DNA of 64,000 nucleotides, from the NCBI RefSeq assembly GCF_021390595.1, contig NZ_JAJEJR010000002.1, forward strand, positions 2,232,001 through 2,296,000, in the 5' to 3' direction. The translations under genes and the position numbers were made by a program. Position 1 is the stretch's first letter. Every line of letters begins with the position of its first letter. Shown here one piece after another: positions 44,127-52,337 of this stretch. The DNA comes from Paraburkholderia sp. HP33-1. GTDB lineage: Bacteria; Pseudomonadota; Gammaproteobacteria; Burkholderiales; Burkholderiaceae. The notes beneath the pieces were generated by a model. It did no database searches. It saw only the letters and a list, made by a program, of their open reading frames with translations, and was not told where the DNA came from.

Positions 44127-46034
44127 TTACGCGACGCGCTTCACCGACGACTGACCGCCGACCGCGCCGCTCGTGAGGAAGCGTTCGCGGATCGACCGGG
44201 CGATGCCTGCGGCGTCGAGACCGCACGCGGCGAGCAGCTTGGCCGGGTCCCCGTGATCGATGAACCGGTCGGGGAGGCCCAATTGTAGTACGGGGCGCAT
44301 AACCCCACTCGCGAGCAGGGCTTCGACGCAGGCCGAACCCGCGCCGCCCATGATGCTGCCTTCCTCGACGGTGACGATTGCATCGTGCGTCTCGGCCAGC
44401 TTGCGCACGAGCTCGGTGTCGAGCGGCTTCACGAAGCGCATGTTCGCGACGGTGGCATCGAGTTGCTCGGCCGCTGCGAGCGACGGCGCGACCATCGTGC
44501 CGAACGCGAGAATCGCGATACGCTTGCCGGCCGGCGCCGAGGTCTCGCGACGCACTTCGCCCTTGCCGAGCGGCAACGCGCTCATCTGCTTGACGGTGGC
44601 GACACCGGTACCCGCGCCGCGCGGATAGCGCACCGCGGTCGGATGCGACTGCTGCAACGCGGTGTACAGCATTTGCCGGCACTCGTTTTCATCCGACGGC
44701 GCCATCACGGTCATGTTCGGGATACAACGCATGAACGCGAGGTCGTATGCGCCCGCGTGCGTCGCACCGTCCGCGCCGACGAGACCCGCGCGATCGATTG
44801 CGAACACCACCGGCAGGTTTTGCAGCGCGACGTCGTGAATCAGCTGGTCGTACGCGCGTTGCAGGAAGGTCGAATAGATCGCGACGACCGGCTTCATGCC
44901 GTCCGCGGCGAGACCGCCCGCGAACGTCACCGCGTGCTGCTCGGCGATGCCGACGTCGAAGTAACGATCCGGGAAGCGCTTTTCGAACTCGACCATGCCC
45001 GAGCCTTCGCGCATCGCCGGCGTAATGCCGACCACGCGCGAGTCGAGTTCGGCCGCATCGCACAGCCATTCGCCGAACACCTGCGTGTAGGTCTTCTTCG
45101 ACGGCGTCGCGGCCGGCTTGATGCCCTCGGCCGGGTTGAACTTGCCCGGGCCGTGGTACAGGACCGGATCGGCCTCGGCCAGCTTGTAGCCCTGGCCTTT
45201 CTTCGTGACGACGTGCAGGAATTGCGGACCACGCAGTTCCTTGATGTTTTGCAGCGTCGGGATCAGCGAATCGAGATCGTGACCGTCGATTGGCCCGATG
45301 TAGTTGAAGCCGAACTCCTCGAACAGCGTGGCCGGCACGATCATGCCCTTCGCGTGCTCTTCGAGCTTGCGCGCGAGATCGAGCACCGGCGGCGCAACGC
45401 GCAACACGCGTTCGACGCCCGCGCGCGCGGCCGCATAGAAGCGCCCCGACATCAGACGCGCGAGATGGCGATTCAGCGCGCCGACCGGCGGCGAGATCGA
45501 CATGTCGTTGTCGTTGAGGATCACGAGCAGCGGCACGTCGTCTTCGACGCCGGCGTTGTTCATTGCCTCGAAGGCCATGCCGGCCGTCATCGCGCCATCG
45601 CCGATCACGGCGATACCCATGCGGTTGTCGCCCTGTAGCTTGCTCGCGACCGCCATGCCGAGCGCGGCCGAAATCGACGTGCTCGAGTGCGCGGTGCCGA
45701 AGGTGTCGTATTCCGATTCGTCGCGTTTCGGGAAGCCGGAGATGCCGCCCAACTGACGCAGCGTGTGCATCTGGTCGCGACGACCGGTCAGGATCTTGTG
45801 CGGATAGGTCTGATGGCCGACGTCCCAGACGATCCGGTCGTGCGGCGTATCGAACACGTAATGCAGCGCGATGGTCAACTCGACCGTGCCGAGGTTGGAC
45901 GAGAGATGGCCGCCCGTCTGCGATACGCTGTCGAGCACAAAGGCGCGCAACTCGTCGGCAAGCGGTTGCAATTGGCGGCGATCGAGGCGGCGCAAGGCTG
46001 CCGGGTCGTCGATGGTTTTCAGCAAGTCGTACAT
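44127..46034 (-). CDS. dxs: 1-Deoxy-D-xylulose-5-phosphate synthase
   Basis: A 635-residue thiamine-diphosphate enzyme, the first step of the MEP isoprenoid pathway (pyruvate plus glyceraldehyde 3-phosphate). It has [17 protein letters not shown] near residue 80, [15 protein letters not shown] near 121, the ThDP motif beginning [17 protein letters not shown] near 151, and the transketolase central domain [20 protein letters not shown] near 370. ATG 46034 ([18 protein letters not shown]) is the family start; an in-frame ATG 45 bases upstream is less likely. It follows ispA after 87 bases in an isoprenoid operon. Confidence 0.97.
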   Translation of the reverse strand: MYDLLKTIDDPAALRRLDRRQLQPLADELRAFVLDSVSQTGGHLSSNLGTVELTIALHYVFDTPHDRIVWDVGHQTYPHKILTGRRDQMHTLRQLGGISGFPKRDESEYDTFGTAHSSTSISAALGMAVASKLQGDNRMGIAVIGDGAMTAGMAFEAMNNAGVEDDVPLLVILNDNDMSISPPVGALNRHLARLMSGRFYAAARAGVERVLRVAPPVLDLARKLEEHAKGMIVPATLFEEFGFNYIGPIDGHDLDSLIPTLQNIKELRGPQFLHVVTKKGQGYKLAEADPVLYHGPGKFNPAEGIKPAATPSKKTYTQVFGEWLCDAAELDSRVVGITPAMREGSGMVEFEKRFPDRYFDVGIAEQHAVTFAGGLAADGMKPVVAIYSTFLQRAYDQLIHDVALQNLPVVFAIDRAGLVGADGATHAGAYDLAFMRCIPNMTVMAPSDENECRQMLYTALQQSHPTAVRYPRGAGTGVATVKQMSALPLGKGEVRRETSAPAGKRIAILAFGTMVAPSLAAAEQLDATVANMRFVKPLDTELVRKLAETHDAIVTVEEGSIMGGAGSACVEALLASGVMRPVLQLGLPDRFIDHGDPAKLLAACGLDAAGIARSIRERFLTSGAVGGQSSVKRVA

Positions 46035-46121
46035 CGTCGTTCCATTGTAGGAAAACTTACGCGCCCGCACTTCATTCATGCACCCTGAGGACGGAGGGTA
46101 CGCGGCGGCGGGCTTTCGCGT

Positions 46122-47003
46122 TCAGCTGACCCGGTTCACCACCAGATCGGCCAGTTCGGCAAGGCGCTGCGCGCGCGCGCCGAACGGCGCAAGCGCGGCG
46201 TGCGCGTCGCCGCGCAGTTGCGCCGCGAGCGCGCGCGACGCGTCGAGCCCGATAATCGACACGTAGGTCGGCTTGCCGTCCTTCGCGTCCTTGCCGGCGG
46301 TCTTGCCGAGCGTTGCCGAGTCGGTCGTGACGTCGAGAATGTCGTCGACGACCTGAAACGCGAGACCAACCGCGGCGGCGTAGGCGTCGAGCGAAGCCAG
46401 AGCCTGCGCGTCCGGAGCCTCGCCGGCCAGTGCACCCATGCGCACGGCCGCGCGCAGCAGCGCACCGGTCTTCATGCGATGCATGGTCTCGAGTTGCGGG
46501 CGCGTCAGCGTGTGGCCGACGCTCGACAGATCGATGGCCTGGCCCCCGCACATGCCGATCGAGCCGCTCGCGAGCGCGAGTTCACGCACTAGCGAGGCCT
46601 GCTGCGGCACGCCCAGCACGTCGGACGTGAGCACCACGAATGCCTGCGACTGCAGCGCGTCGCCCACCAGAAGCGCAGTCGCTTCGTCATACTTGACGTG
46701 GACCGTCGGCTTGCCGCGGCGCAGCGCGTCGTCGTCCATGCACGGCATGTCGTCGTGCACGAGCGAGTACACGTGGATCATTTCCAGCGCCGCCGCCGCC
46801 GCATCGAGGCATTCGGCGCGCGCGCCGGTCAGCTCGCCAGCCGCGTGGCACAGGAGCGGTCGCACCCGCTTGCCGCCACCGAGCACCGCATAGCGCATCG
46901 CCTCGTGCAGTCCGGCGGGTTCGGTTGTCTCGGCCGGTAGATAGTGTTCCAGAGCCATTTCGACGCGTTCGAGCACCGAGCGCGTCCATTGTTCGAAGGT
47001 CAT
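46122..47003 (-). CDS. ispA: Farnesyl diphosphate synthase (polyprenyl synthetase)
   Basis: A 293-residue short-chain trans-prenyltransferase. The first Asp-rich motif is in YSLVHDDMPCMDDDALRRGK (about residues 80-99), the second is FQVVDDILDVTTDS (about 216-229). It adds isopentenyl diphosphate to make geranyl and farnesyl diphosphate for ubiquinone, undecaprenyl phosphate and hopanoid synthesis. Its ATG overlaps the xseB stop by four bases and dxs follows, so xseB-ispA-dxs forms an operon as in many Proteobacteria. Confidence 0.95.
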   Translation of the reverse strand: MTFEQWTRSVLERVEMALEHYLPAETTEPAGLHEAMRYAVLGGGKRVRPLLCHAAGELTGARAECLDAAAAALEMIHVYSLVHDDMPCMDDDALRRGKPTVHVKYDEATALLVGDALQSQAFVVLTSDVLGVPQQASLVRELALASGSIGMCGGQAIDLSSVGHTLTRPQLETMHRMKTGALLRAAVRMGALAGEAPDAQALASLDAYAAAVGLAFQVVDDILDVTTDSATLGKTAGKDAKDGKPTYVSIIGLDASRALAAQLRGDAHAALAPFGARAQRLAELADLVVNRVS

Positions 47004-47308
47004 AGGTCGTCCCCGCTCTCAGTCGCGGCTGTGCCTGCGCTATTCACGGGCAGCGGCTTGAGTGTCTCGCCGTCCAGCACCCGCACCTGTTGCTCGACCT
47101 TTTCGAGCTGCTGTTGACAGAACGCGACAAGCGCCGCCCCGCGGCGGTACGCTGCCAGCGATTCCTCGAGGCTCAGGCTACCGCCTTCCATGCGCGCAAC
47201 GAGCTCTTCCAGCTCCGCCTGCGCTGCCTCGTAGTTCTCCGGCAGCGGCGCTCGATCGCCGCTTTCGGCTGACGCGGCGGCTGAATCTTTCGATGCGGTC
47301 TTCGCCAT
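47000..47308 (-). CDS. xseB: Exodeoxyribonuclease VII small subunit
   Basis: A 102-residue protein; residues ~22-80 carry the XseB core (NYEAAQAELEELVARMEGGS, LSLEESLAAYRRGAALVAFC). XseB binds the XseA subunit in exonuclease VII, which degrades single-stranded DNA. MAKTASKD at 47308 is the likely start; a Met four codons earlier is possible. It overlaps ispA by ATGA at 47000-47003. xseA is not in this window. Confidence 0.93.
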   Translation of the reverse strand: MAKTASKDSAAASAESGDRAPLPENYEAAQAELEELVARMEGGSLSLEESLAAYRRGAALVAFCQQQLEKVEQQVRVLDGETLKPLPVNSAGTAATESGDDL

Positions 47309-47628
47309 GAATAGTCGCAAAATTAAAACAAGTCGGACATTCTACGGCAAAAGCGACATCTTCGATCCGCTCGGCCGCCTGCGCCCTGCCTTGCCGCCTC
47401 GCTTCGAGCCTGTCTCATGCCCGCCTTTGCCCCGCTTCGACCCTGAAGTCTCGCAGAAAAAAAGCTCGCGGTCTGCGGCGAAAATGCCGAACTTTCTTGA
47501 CATTTTTAACCCAAATCAGGGACTTAACTGCCCCTGTCACGGGGAAACGGGTATAATCGCGGGCTCCCTAAATCGAATCTTCGATGGTTGGGTTGTTCAC
47601 TGCTTTCACGTCTTCATCGGGAGTGGGA
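47309..47628. other. Divergent regulatory region between xseB and the Rieske oxygenase gene
   Basis: 320 bases without a gene. A consensus TATAAT lies at 47552-47557 on the plus strand, 72 bases before the oxygenase start, preceded by a CCCC/GGGG hairpin around 47531-47545. A TTGACA at 47497-47502 is too far upstream to pair with it. The xseB promoter should lie near 47320-47460. Confidence 0.5.
47552..47557 (+). promoter_or_regulatory. Consensus -10 element upstream of the Rieske oxygenase gene
   Basis: TATAAT in the context GGGTATAATCGCGGG, a common betaproteobacterial housekeeping promoter context. No good -35 is seen 17 bases upstream, so it may depend on an activator or on the extended context. 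Confidence 0.55.
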
Positions 47629-48735
47629 ATGTCCAATCTGAGCAATGCATTGCAGTTGCGGTCTGTCCACAGCCAGCTGCCAGTCACGGCTTACTTTGAC
47701 GAAGCGCTTCTTACGCGCGAAATCGACACCCTTTTCAAGAAAGGTCCTCGCTACATCGGCCACGATCTGATGGTGCCCGAAGCGGGGGATTATTTTGCCT
47801 TGCCCAGCGAACGCGAGGGGCGGGTGCTCGTCCGTAACCAGCAGTCGCAAGTCGAGCTGCTGTCGAACGTGTGCCGCCACCGGCAAGCCATCATGCTCAA
47901 CGGCCGCGGCCAGACGCAGAATATCGTCTGCCCGCTGCATCGCTGGACGTACAACCTGAAGGGCGAGCTGCTCGGCGCGCCCCATTTCGCCGACAACCCG
48001 TGCCTGAATCTCGGCGCCACGCCGCTGCAGAACTGGCAAGGGCTGCTGTTCGAGGCGCAGGGACGCAACGTCGCGAAAGATCTCGCACGCCTAGGCACCA
48101 AGCACCACTTCGACTTCTCGGGCTTTATGTTCGATCACGTCGAAGTCCACGAGTGCAACTACAACTGGAAGACCTTCATCGAGGTCTATCTGGAGGACTA
48201 TCACGTCGCGCCGTTCCATCCGGGGCTCGGCAGCTTCGTCAATTGCGACGATCTGACGTGGGAGTTCGGCGACTGGTACAGCGTGCAAACGGTCGGCGTG
48301 CACAAAGCGCTCGAGCAACCGGGCAGCCCGACGTACCGCAAGTGGCACGACGAAGTGCTGCGCTTTCGCGACGGCAACCCGCCCGAGTTCGGCGCGATCT
48401 GGATGGTGTACTACCCGGGCATCATGATCGAGTGGTACCCGCACGTGCTGGTCGTGTCGTGGTTGATTCCGCGCGGTCCGCAGAAGACCACCAACGTGGT
48501 GGAGTTCTATTACCCCGAGGAAATCGCGCTGTTCGAACGTGAGTTCGTCGAAGCCGAGCGCGCCGCCTATATGGAGACGGCACGCGAAGACGACGAGATC
48601 GCCGAGCGCATGGACGCCGGCCGCCTCGCGCTGATGGAGCGCGGCGAATCGCAGGTCGGTCCGTACCAGAGCCCGATGGAAGACGGCATGCAGCACTTCC
48701 ACGAGTTTCTGCGGCGCGAACTCGGCACGATCTGA
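47629..48735 (+). CDS. Rieske-type aromatic ring-hydroxylating dioxygenase alpha subunit
   Basis: A 368-residue oxygenase alpha subunit. The Rieske 2Fe-2S motif is Cys82-X-His84 and Cys101-X2-His104 (CRHRQAIM ... VCPLHRWTY). The mononuclear iron region shows FIEVYLEDYHVAPFHPGLGS, with the bridging Asp and two His ligands. ATG 47629 has a GGGAGTGGGA ribosome site; an upstream in-frame ATG (47584) lacks one. No beta subunit or reductase gene is adjacent, so it probably belongs to the homotrimeric alpha-only class with a reductase encoded elsewhere. The substrate is unknown. It is closed by a terminator at 48772-48799. Confidence 0.92.
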   Translation: MSNLSNALQLRSVHSQLPVTAYFDEALLTREIDTLFKKGPRYIGHDLMVPEAGDYFALPSEREGRVLVRNQQSQVELLSNVCRHRQAIMLNGRGQTQNIVCPLHRWTYNLKGELLGAPHFADNPCLNLGATPLQNWQGLLFEAQGRNVAKDLARLGTKHHFDFSGFMFDHVEVHECNYNWKTFIEVYLEDYHVAPFHPGLGSFVNCDDLTWEFGDWYSVQTVGVHKALEQPGSPTYRKWHDEVLRFRDGNPPEFGAIWMVYYPGIMIEWYPHVLVVSWLIPRGPQKTTNVVEFYYPEEIALFEREFVEAERAAYMETAREDDEIAERMDAGRLALMERGESQVGPYQSPMEDGMQHFHEFLRRELGTI

Positions 48736-48771
48736 TCCGCGCCGCCTGGCGCCTCCTCGATCGACTCAAGG

Positions 48772-48799
48772 AAAGACGGGCTTCGACCCGTCTTTTTTT
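48772..48799 (+). terminator. Intrinsic terminator of the Rieske oxygenase gene
   Basis: AAAGACGGG-CTTCGA-CCCGTCTTT, a 9-bp stem merging into a run of seven T. Confidence 0.94.
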
Positions 48800-48887
48800 G
48801 TTTAGACTACCGACATAGACCGGCCTTGCGCCAGCCGCGTGAATGGCGCGGCCCGCAGCCGCCATCGCCCGTATCGAGGAGACGCTC

Positions 48888-49757
48888 ATGCCCCACACTC
48901 ATTACACCACCCTGATCTCCGCGACCAATCTCGCCGAGCGGCTCACGGCCGCGCCGGGCAGCGTGTTCGTGATCGACTGCCGGTTCGACCTCGCCGATAC
49001 CGAAGCGGGTGAAAAAGCCTGGCTGGCCGGCCATCTGCCGGGCGCGCACTATCTGCATCTCGATCGCGACCTGTCCGGGCCGAAGAACGGCTCGAACGGC
49101 CGGCATCCGCTGCCCGATCGCGCGCGGCTCGTCGAAACGCTCGAGTCGCGTGGGCTGAAGCAAGGCCAACAGGTCGTCGCGTACGACGCGCAAGGCGGTA
49201 TGTACGCGGCGCGCGTCTGGTGGCTGTTGCGCTGGCTCGGACACGACGCGGTCGCGCTGCTCGACGGCGGCTTGCAGGCGTGGGAAGCGGCCGGCCAACC
49301 GCTCACGCAGGACGTGCCCGCGCAGAACACCGGCGACTTCAAGGCAGCCGCGCCGCTCGCCGTGACTGTCGATGTCCAGACGGTCGAGCGCAACCTCGGC
49401 TCGAAGGAGAGGGTCGTCGTCGACGCACGCGCGGCCGATCGCTATCGCGGCGAAAACGAGACGCTCGATCGCGTCGGCGGCCATATCCCGGGCGCGCTGA
49501 ACCGCTTCTTCAAGGACAACCTGACAGCCGACGGCCGCTTCAAGCCGGCGCACACACTACGCGAGGAATTTCACGCGCTGCTCGGCGACACGCCGCCGGA
49601 ACATGTGGTGCTGCAATGCGGTTCGGGCGTGACCGCCTGCGTGAATTCGCTCGCGATGGAGGTTGCCGGCCTGCACGGCTCGGCGTTGTACGCAGGGTCG
49701 TGGAGCGAATGGAGTTCTGATCCGAAACGGCCAGTGGCGACGGGGGCAAAACCTTGA
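48888..49757 (+). CDS. 3-Mercaptopyruvate/thiosulfate sulfurtransferase (two rhodanese domains)
   Basis: A 289-residue tandem-rhodanese protein. The N-terminal domain (residues ~10-135) is inactive; the C-terminal one carries the catalytic Cys244 in the loop CGSGVTA. That loop is the form found in 3-mercaptopyruvate sulfurtransferases rather than thiosulfate-specific rhodaneses. It transfers sulphane sulphur to thiol or cyanide acceptors. ATG 48888 has a GAGGAGA ribosome site. It stands as a single gene between two terminators. Confidence 0.92.
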   Translation: MPHTHYTTLISATNLAERLTAAPGSVFVIDCRFDLADTEAGEKAWLAGHLPGAHYLHLDRDLSGPKNGSNGRHPLPDRARLVETLESRGLKQGQQVVAYDAQGGMYAARVWWLLRWLGHDAVALLDGGLQAWEAAGQPLTQDVPAQNTGDFKAAAPLAVTVDVQTVERNLGSKERVVVDARAADRYRGENETLDRVGGHIPGALNRFFKDNLTADGRFKPAHTLREEFHALLGDTPPEHVVLQCGSGVTACVNSLAMEVAGLHGSALYAGSWSEWSSDPKRPVATGAKP

Positions 49758-49786
49758 GCGCGAGTCGCGCCAAGTCCTAACCAGAC

Positions 49787-49828
49787 AAAAAGGCCGTTGC
49801 CGCCTCGAAGCGGCAACGGCTTTTTTTT
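49787..49828. terminator. Bidirectional terminator between the sulfurtransferase and dienelactone hydrolase genes
   Basis: GCCGTTGCCGC-CTCGAA-GCGGCAACGGC, an 11-bp perfect stem, with an A run on the left and eight T on the right. It can end both convergent genes. Confidence 0.96.
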
Positions 49829-49850
49829 CGGATTTATCGTTGGGCGCGCT

Positions 49851-50723
49851 TCAAGCCACACCGTGTTGCTTGAACCACACGAGCGTGCGACGCCAACCAT
49901 CCTCGGCATCGGCCTTCCTGTAGCTCGGACGGTAATCGGCGAAAAACGCATGACCAGCGTCGTCATACACGACGAACTGTGAGCCCCGTCCTGCTTGCGG
50001 CCCTTGCGCGATCGCCTGCTTCATCTGCTCGAGCGTGTCCTGCGGAATGCTTTGATCCTGGCGCCCATACAGGCCGAGCACCGGCGCATGAAGGTCAGCC
50101 ACGAGATCGATCGGATTGGCCGGTGTCATCGCATTCTTCGCGCCAGTCACGCGACCGTACCAGGCAACGGCCGTCTTCACGCGCGGATTGTGCTCGGCAT
50201 ACAGCCATGCAATGCGCCCGCCCCAACAAAAGCCGTTCACGCCGAGCCGGTTCAGGTCACCGCCGTTTTCGCCGGCCCACGCGGCGGCCGCGTCGAGGTC
50301 AGCCAGCGCCTGCTCGTCGGGCACCTTGCTGATCAGCTGCTCGCTGAGTTGCTGGATGCTCGGATAGACGGTCGGATCGCCCTCGCGCTCGTACAGGTTC
50401 GGCGCGATAGCCAGATAGCCGAGCTTCGCGAAGCGCCGGCAGACGTCGGCGATATGCTCGTGGACACCGAAGGCCTCATGCACGACGAGGATCACCGGCA
50501 GATGCGTCTTGCCCTTCGGCTGCGCACGATAGGCCGGTATCAGCGTACCTTCCGAATGAAACGCCACTTCTCCTGCATCGAGGCCGTCGCTGTCGGTATG
50601 AATGGTTTGCGCCGAGACGGGCAGCACTGCCGCCGCGAAGCCGGTACCCAGCGCGGCCTTGATGAAGGTGCGCCGATTGAAGGGAACGTGTGGGACCAGG
50701 CTGTCGACTTCAGGTTTCAGCAT
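49851..50723 (-). CDS. Dienelactone hydrolase-family protein with Tat signal
   Basis: A 290-residue alpha/beta hydrolase. The N-terminus NRRTFIKAALGTGFAAAVLP is a twin-arginine signal, so it is probably periplasmic. The catalytic Cys is in GVNGFCWGGRIAW (about residue 167), the Asp in YGRQDQSIP (about 222) and the His in DDAGHAFFAD (about 255), the Cys-Asp-His triad of the family. Classical dienelactone hydrolases act in chlorocatechol degradation, but exported members like this one are common and uncharacterised, so a role in aromatic catabolism should not be assumed. Confidence 0.9.
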   Translation of the reverse strand: MLKPEVDSLVPHVPFNRRTFIKAALGTGFAAAVLPVSAQTIHTDSDGLDAGEVAFHSEGTLIPAYRAQPKGKTHLPVILVVHEAFGVHEHIADVCRRFAKLGYLAIAPNLYEREGDPTVYPSIQQLSEQLISKVPDEQALADLDAAAAWAGENGGDLNRLGVNGFCWGGRIAWLYAEHNPRVKTAVAWYGRVTGAKNAMTPANPIDLVADLHAPVLGLYGRQDQSIPQDTLEQMKQAIAQGPQAGRGSQFVVYDDAGHAFFADYRPSYRKADAEDGWRRTLVWFKQHGVA

Positions 50724-50813
50724 GCGGCGCTCCTCGAAGAATTATTAGAGGCAACAGGATACGCCATACGCAAATCCCGTTGCGAATTCAACTGACACGC
50801 GCGCAGGCGCGCG

Positions 50814-52169
50814 TCAGTGGAGCTTGACGCGCGGCAGGGTTGTACGGTGCAACCAATGCGCGAAGGTATCAAGCACCATGCGCGGATAGCCATGCAGCGC
50901 CGCGATATGCAGCCTGTACAGCGACATGTACATGAAGCGTGCAAAGAGCCCTTCGATCAACATATTGCCGCCGATCACCCCGCCCATCAGATTGCCGACC
51001 GCGCTGAAGTGCCCGAGCGAGACGAGCGAGCCGAAGTCGCGATAGGTGAACTCCGGAAGCGGCCTGTTGTCGAGGCGCGCCGCCAGTGCCTTCAACAGAA
51101 AGCTCGCCTGCTGGTGCGCGGCCTGCGCGCGCGGCGGCACGTTGCGCTCGTTGCCCGGCCACTCGCAGGCGGCGCAGTCGCCGAGCGCGAAGATGTTGTC
51201 GTCGATTTCGGTTTGCAGCGTGCGGCGCACGACGAGCTGGCCAAGCCGGTTGACCGGCAGTCCGTCGAGCTGAGACAGCACCGCCGGCGCCTTGATGCCG
51301 GCCGCCCACACGGTCAGATCGGCGCGCACGGTGTGACCGCTCGCGGTGCGGATGTAGCCGGGCGCGACCTCGGCCACGGTCTCGCCGATCATCAGCTTCA
51401 CTCCGAGCTTGGTCAGCAGTTCAGCGGTGGCCGTGGAGACGCGCTCCTGCAACGCGGGGAGAATGCGCGGCCCCGCCTCGATCAACACAATGCCGACGTC
51501 GTGCTTCGGATCGAGCTTGTGCAAGCCATACGCGGACAACACTTGCGCAGTGTTGCGCAACTCCGCCGACAACTCGACCCCCGTCGCGCCGCCGCCGACA
51601 ATCGCCACCTGAATGCGTGGCTCGCTGGATGACCACGTGCCCGGTCCCGGTCTCGACTCGACCGGCTCGTGCACCTGATGCTCGGCACGTATGCACGCCG
51701 CGATCAGGCGCTTGCGGAAACGCTCGGCCTGGCCGACGGTATCGAGTGCAATGGAGAATTCGGCCGCTCCCTTGACGCCGAAGAAGGCCGTGGTACTGCC
51801 GATCGCAATGACCAGCGTGTCGTACTGAAGCTCGCGTTCGGGCAGTAGTTCGGCGCCGTCGTCGTCGAGCACGATGCCAAGCGTAATGCGCCGGTTCGCG
51901 CGATCGAGCGCGGTCAGCTCGCCCTGCTGGAATTCGAAGCCGTGCCAGCGCGCCTGCGCCGCATATGCGAGCTCCTGGGTGAACGGGTCCATGCTGCCCG
52001 CCGCCACCTCATGCAGCAGCGGCTTCCAGATATGCGTCGGATAGCGGTCGACCAGCGTGATCTGAGCCTGCGCGCTGCGCCCCTTCTTGCCGGCGCCGTA
52101 GCGATCGCCAAGGCGAGTCGCCAGTTCCAGTCCTCCCGCACCTCCGCCAACGACGATAAATCGATGCAT
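50814..52169 (-). CDS. Type II NADH dehydrogenase-like FAD oxidoreductase
   Basis: A 451-residue protein with two dinucleotide-binding folds: FAD motif FIVVGGGAGGLELATRLGDR at the N-terminus and NAD motif VAIVGGGATGVELSAEL near residue 180. The FAD-binding segment NIFALGDCAACEWPGNERNV lies near 320. The C-terminal ~60 residues contain a hydrophobic, membrane-seeking stretch (GNLMGGVIGGNMLIEGLFAR), as in Ndh-2 enzymes that pass electrons from NADH to quinone without pumping protons. ATG 52169 has a GGAGAAG ribosome site. A longer reading frame upstream is open but not conserved. Confidence 0.88.
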   Translation of the reverse strand: MHRFIVVGGGAGGLELATRLGDRYGAGKKGRSAQAQITLVDRYPTHIWKPLLHEVAAGSMDPFTQELAYAAQARWHGFEFQQGELTALDRANRRITLGIVLDDDGAELLPERELQYDTLVIAIGSTTAFFGVKGAAEFSIALDTVGQAERFRKRLIAACIRAEHQVHEPVESRPGPGTWSSSEPRIQVAIVGGGATGVELSAELRNTAQVLSAYGLHKLDPKHDVGIVLIEAGPRILPALQERVSTATAELLTKLGVKLMIGETVAEVAPGYIRTASGHTVRADLTVWAAGIKAPAVLSQLDGLPVNRLGQLVVRRTLQTEIDDNIFALGDCAACEWPGNERNVPPRAQAAHQQASFLLKALAARLDNRPLPEFTYRDFGSLVSLGHFSAVGNLMGGVIGGNMLIEGLFARFMYMSLYRLHIAALHGYPRMVLDTFAHWLHRTTLPRVKLH

Positions 52170-52283
52170 TGCACTTCTCCGTGTAGCCGATGAATTATCT
52201 GTCGCGACGCTGCGCATGAACGCGCCGTCCTGCACCGATTGTCCTCGACCCGCACGGGAAGTCACAAGTCGTCAAAACTCATG

Positions 52284-52331
52284 TGTGACATGCGCACGAC
52301 GTTATCGTGCGCCGATCGTGCTCATGTCACA
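52284..52331. repeat. Nested inverted repeats beyond the polA 3' end
   Basis: An outer repeat TGTGACATG (52284-52292) and CATGTCACA (52323-52331) encloses an inner 8-bp hairpin (52292-52299 with 52305-52312). It lies just after the polA stop on the minus strand, and 115 bases upstream of the oxidoreductase start. It could be the polA terminator (no T run), an operator for the oxidoreductase, or both. Confidence 0.6.
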
Positions 52332-52337
52332 GGCATG

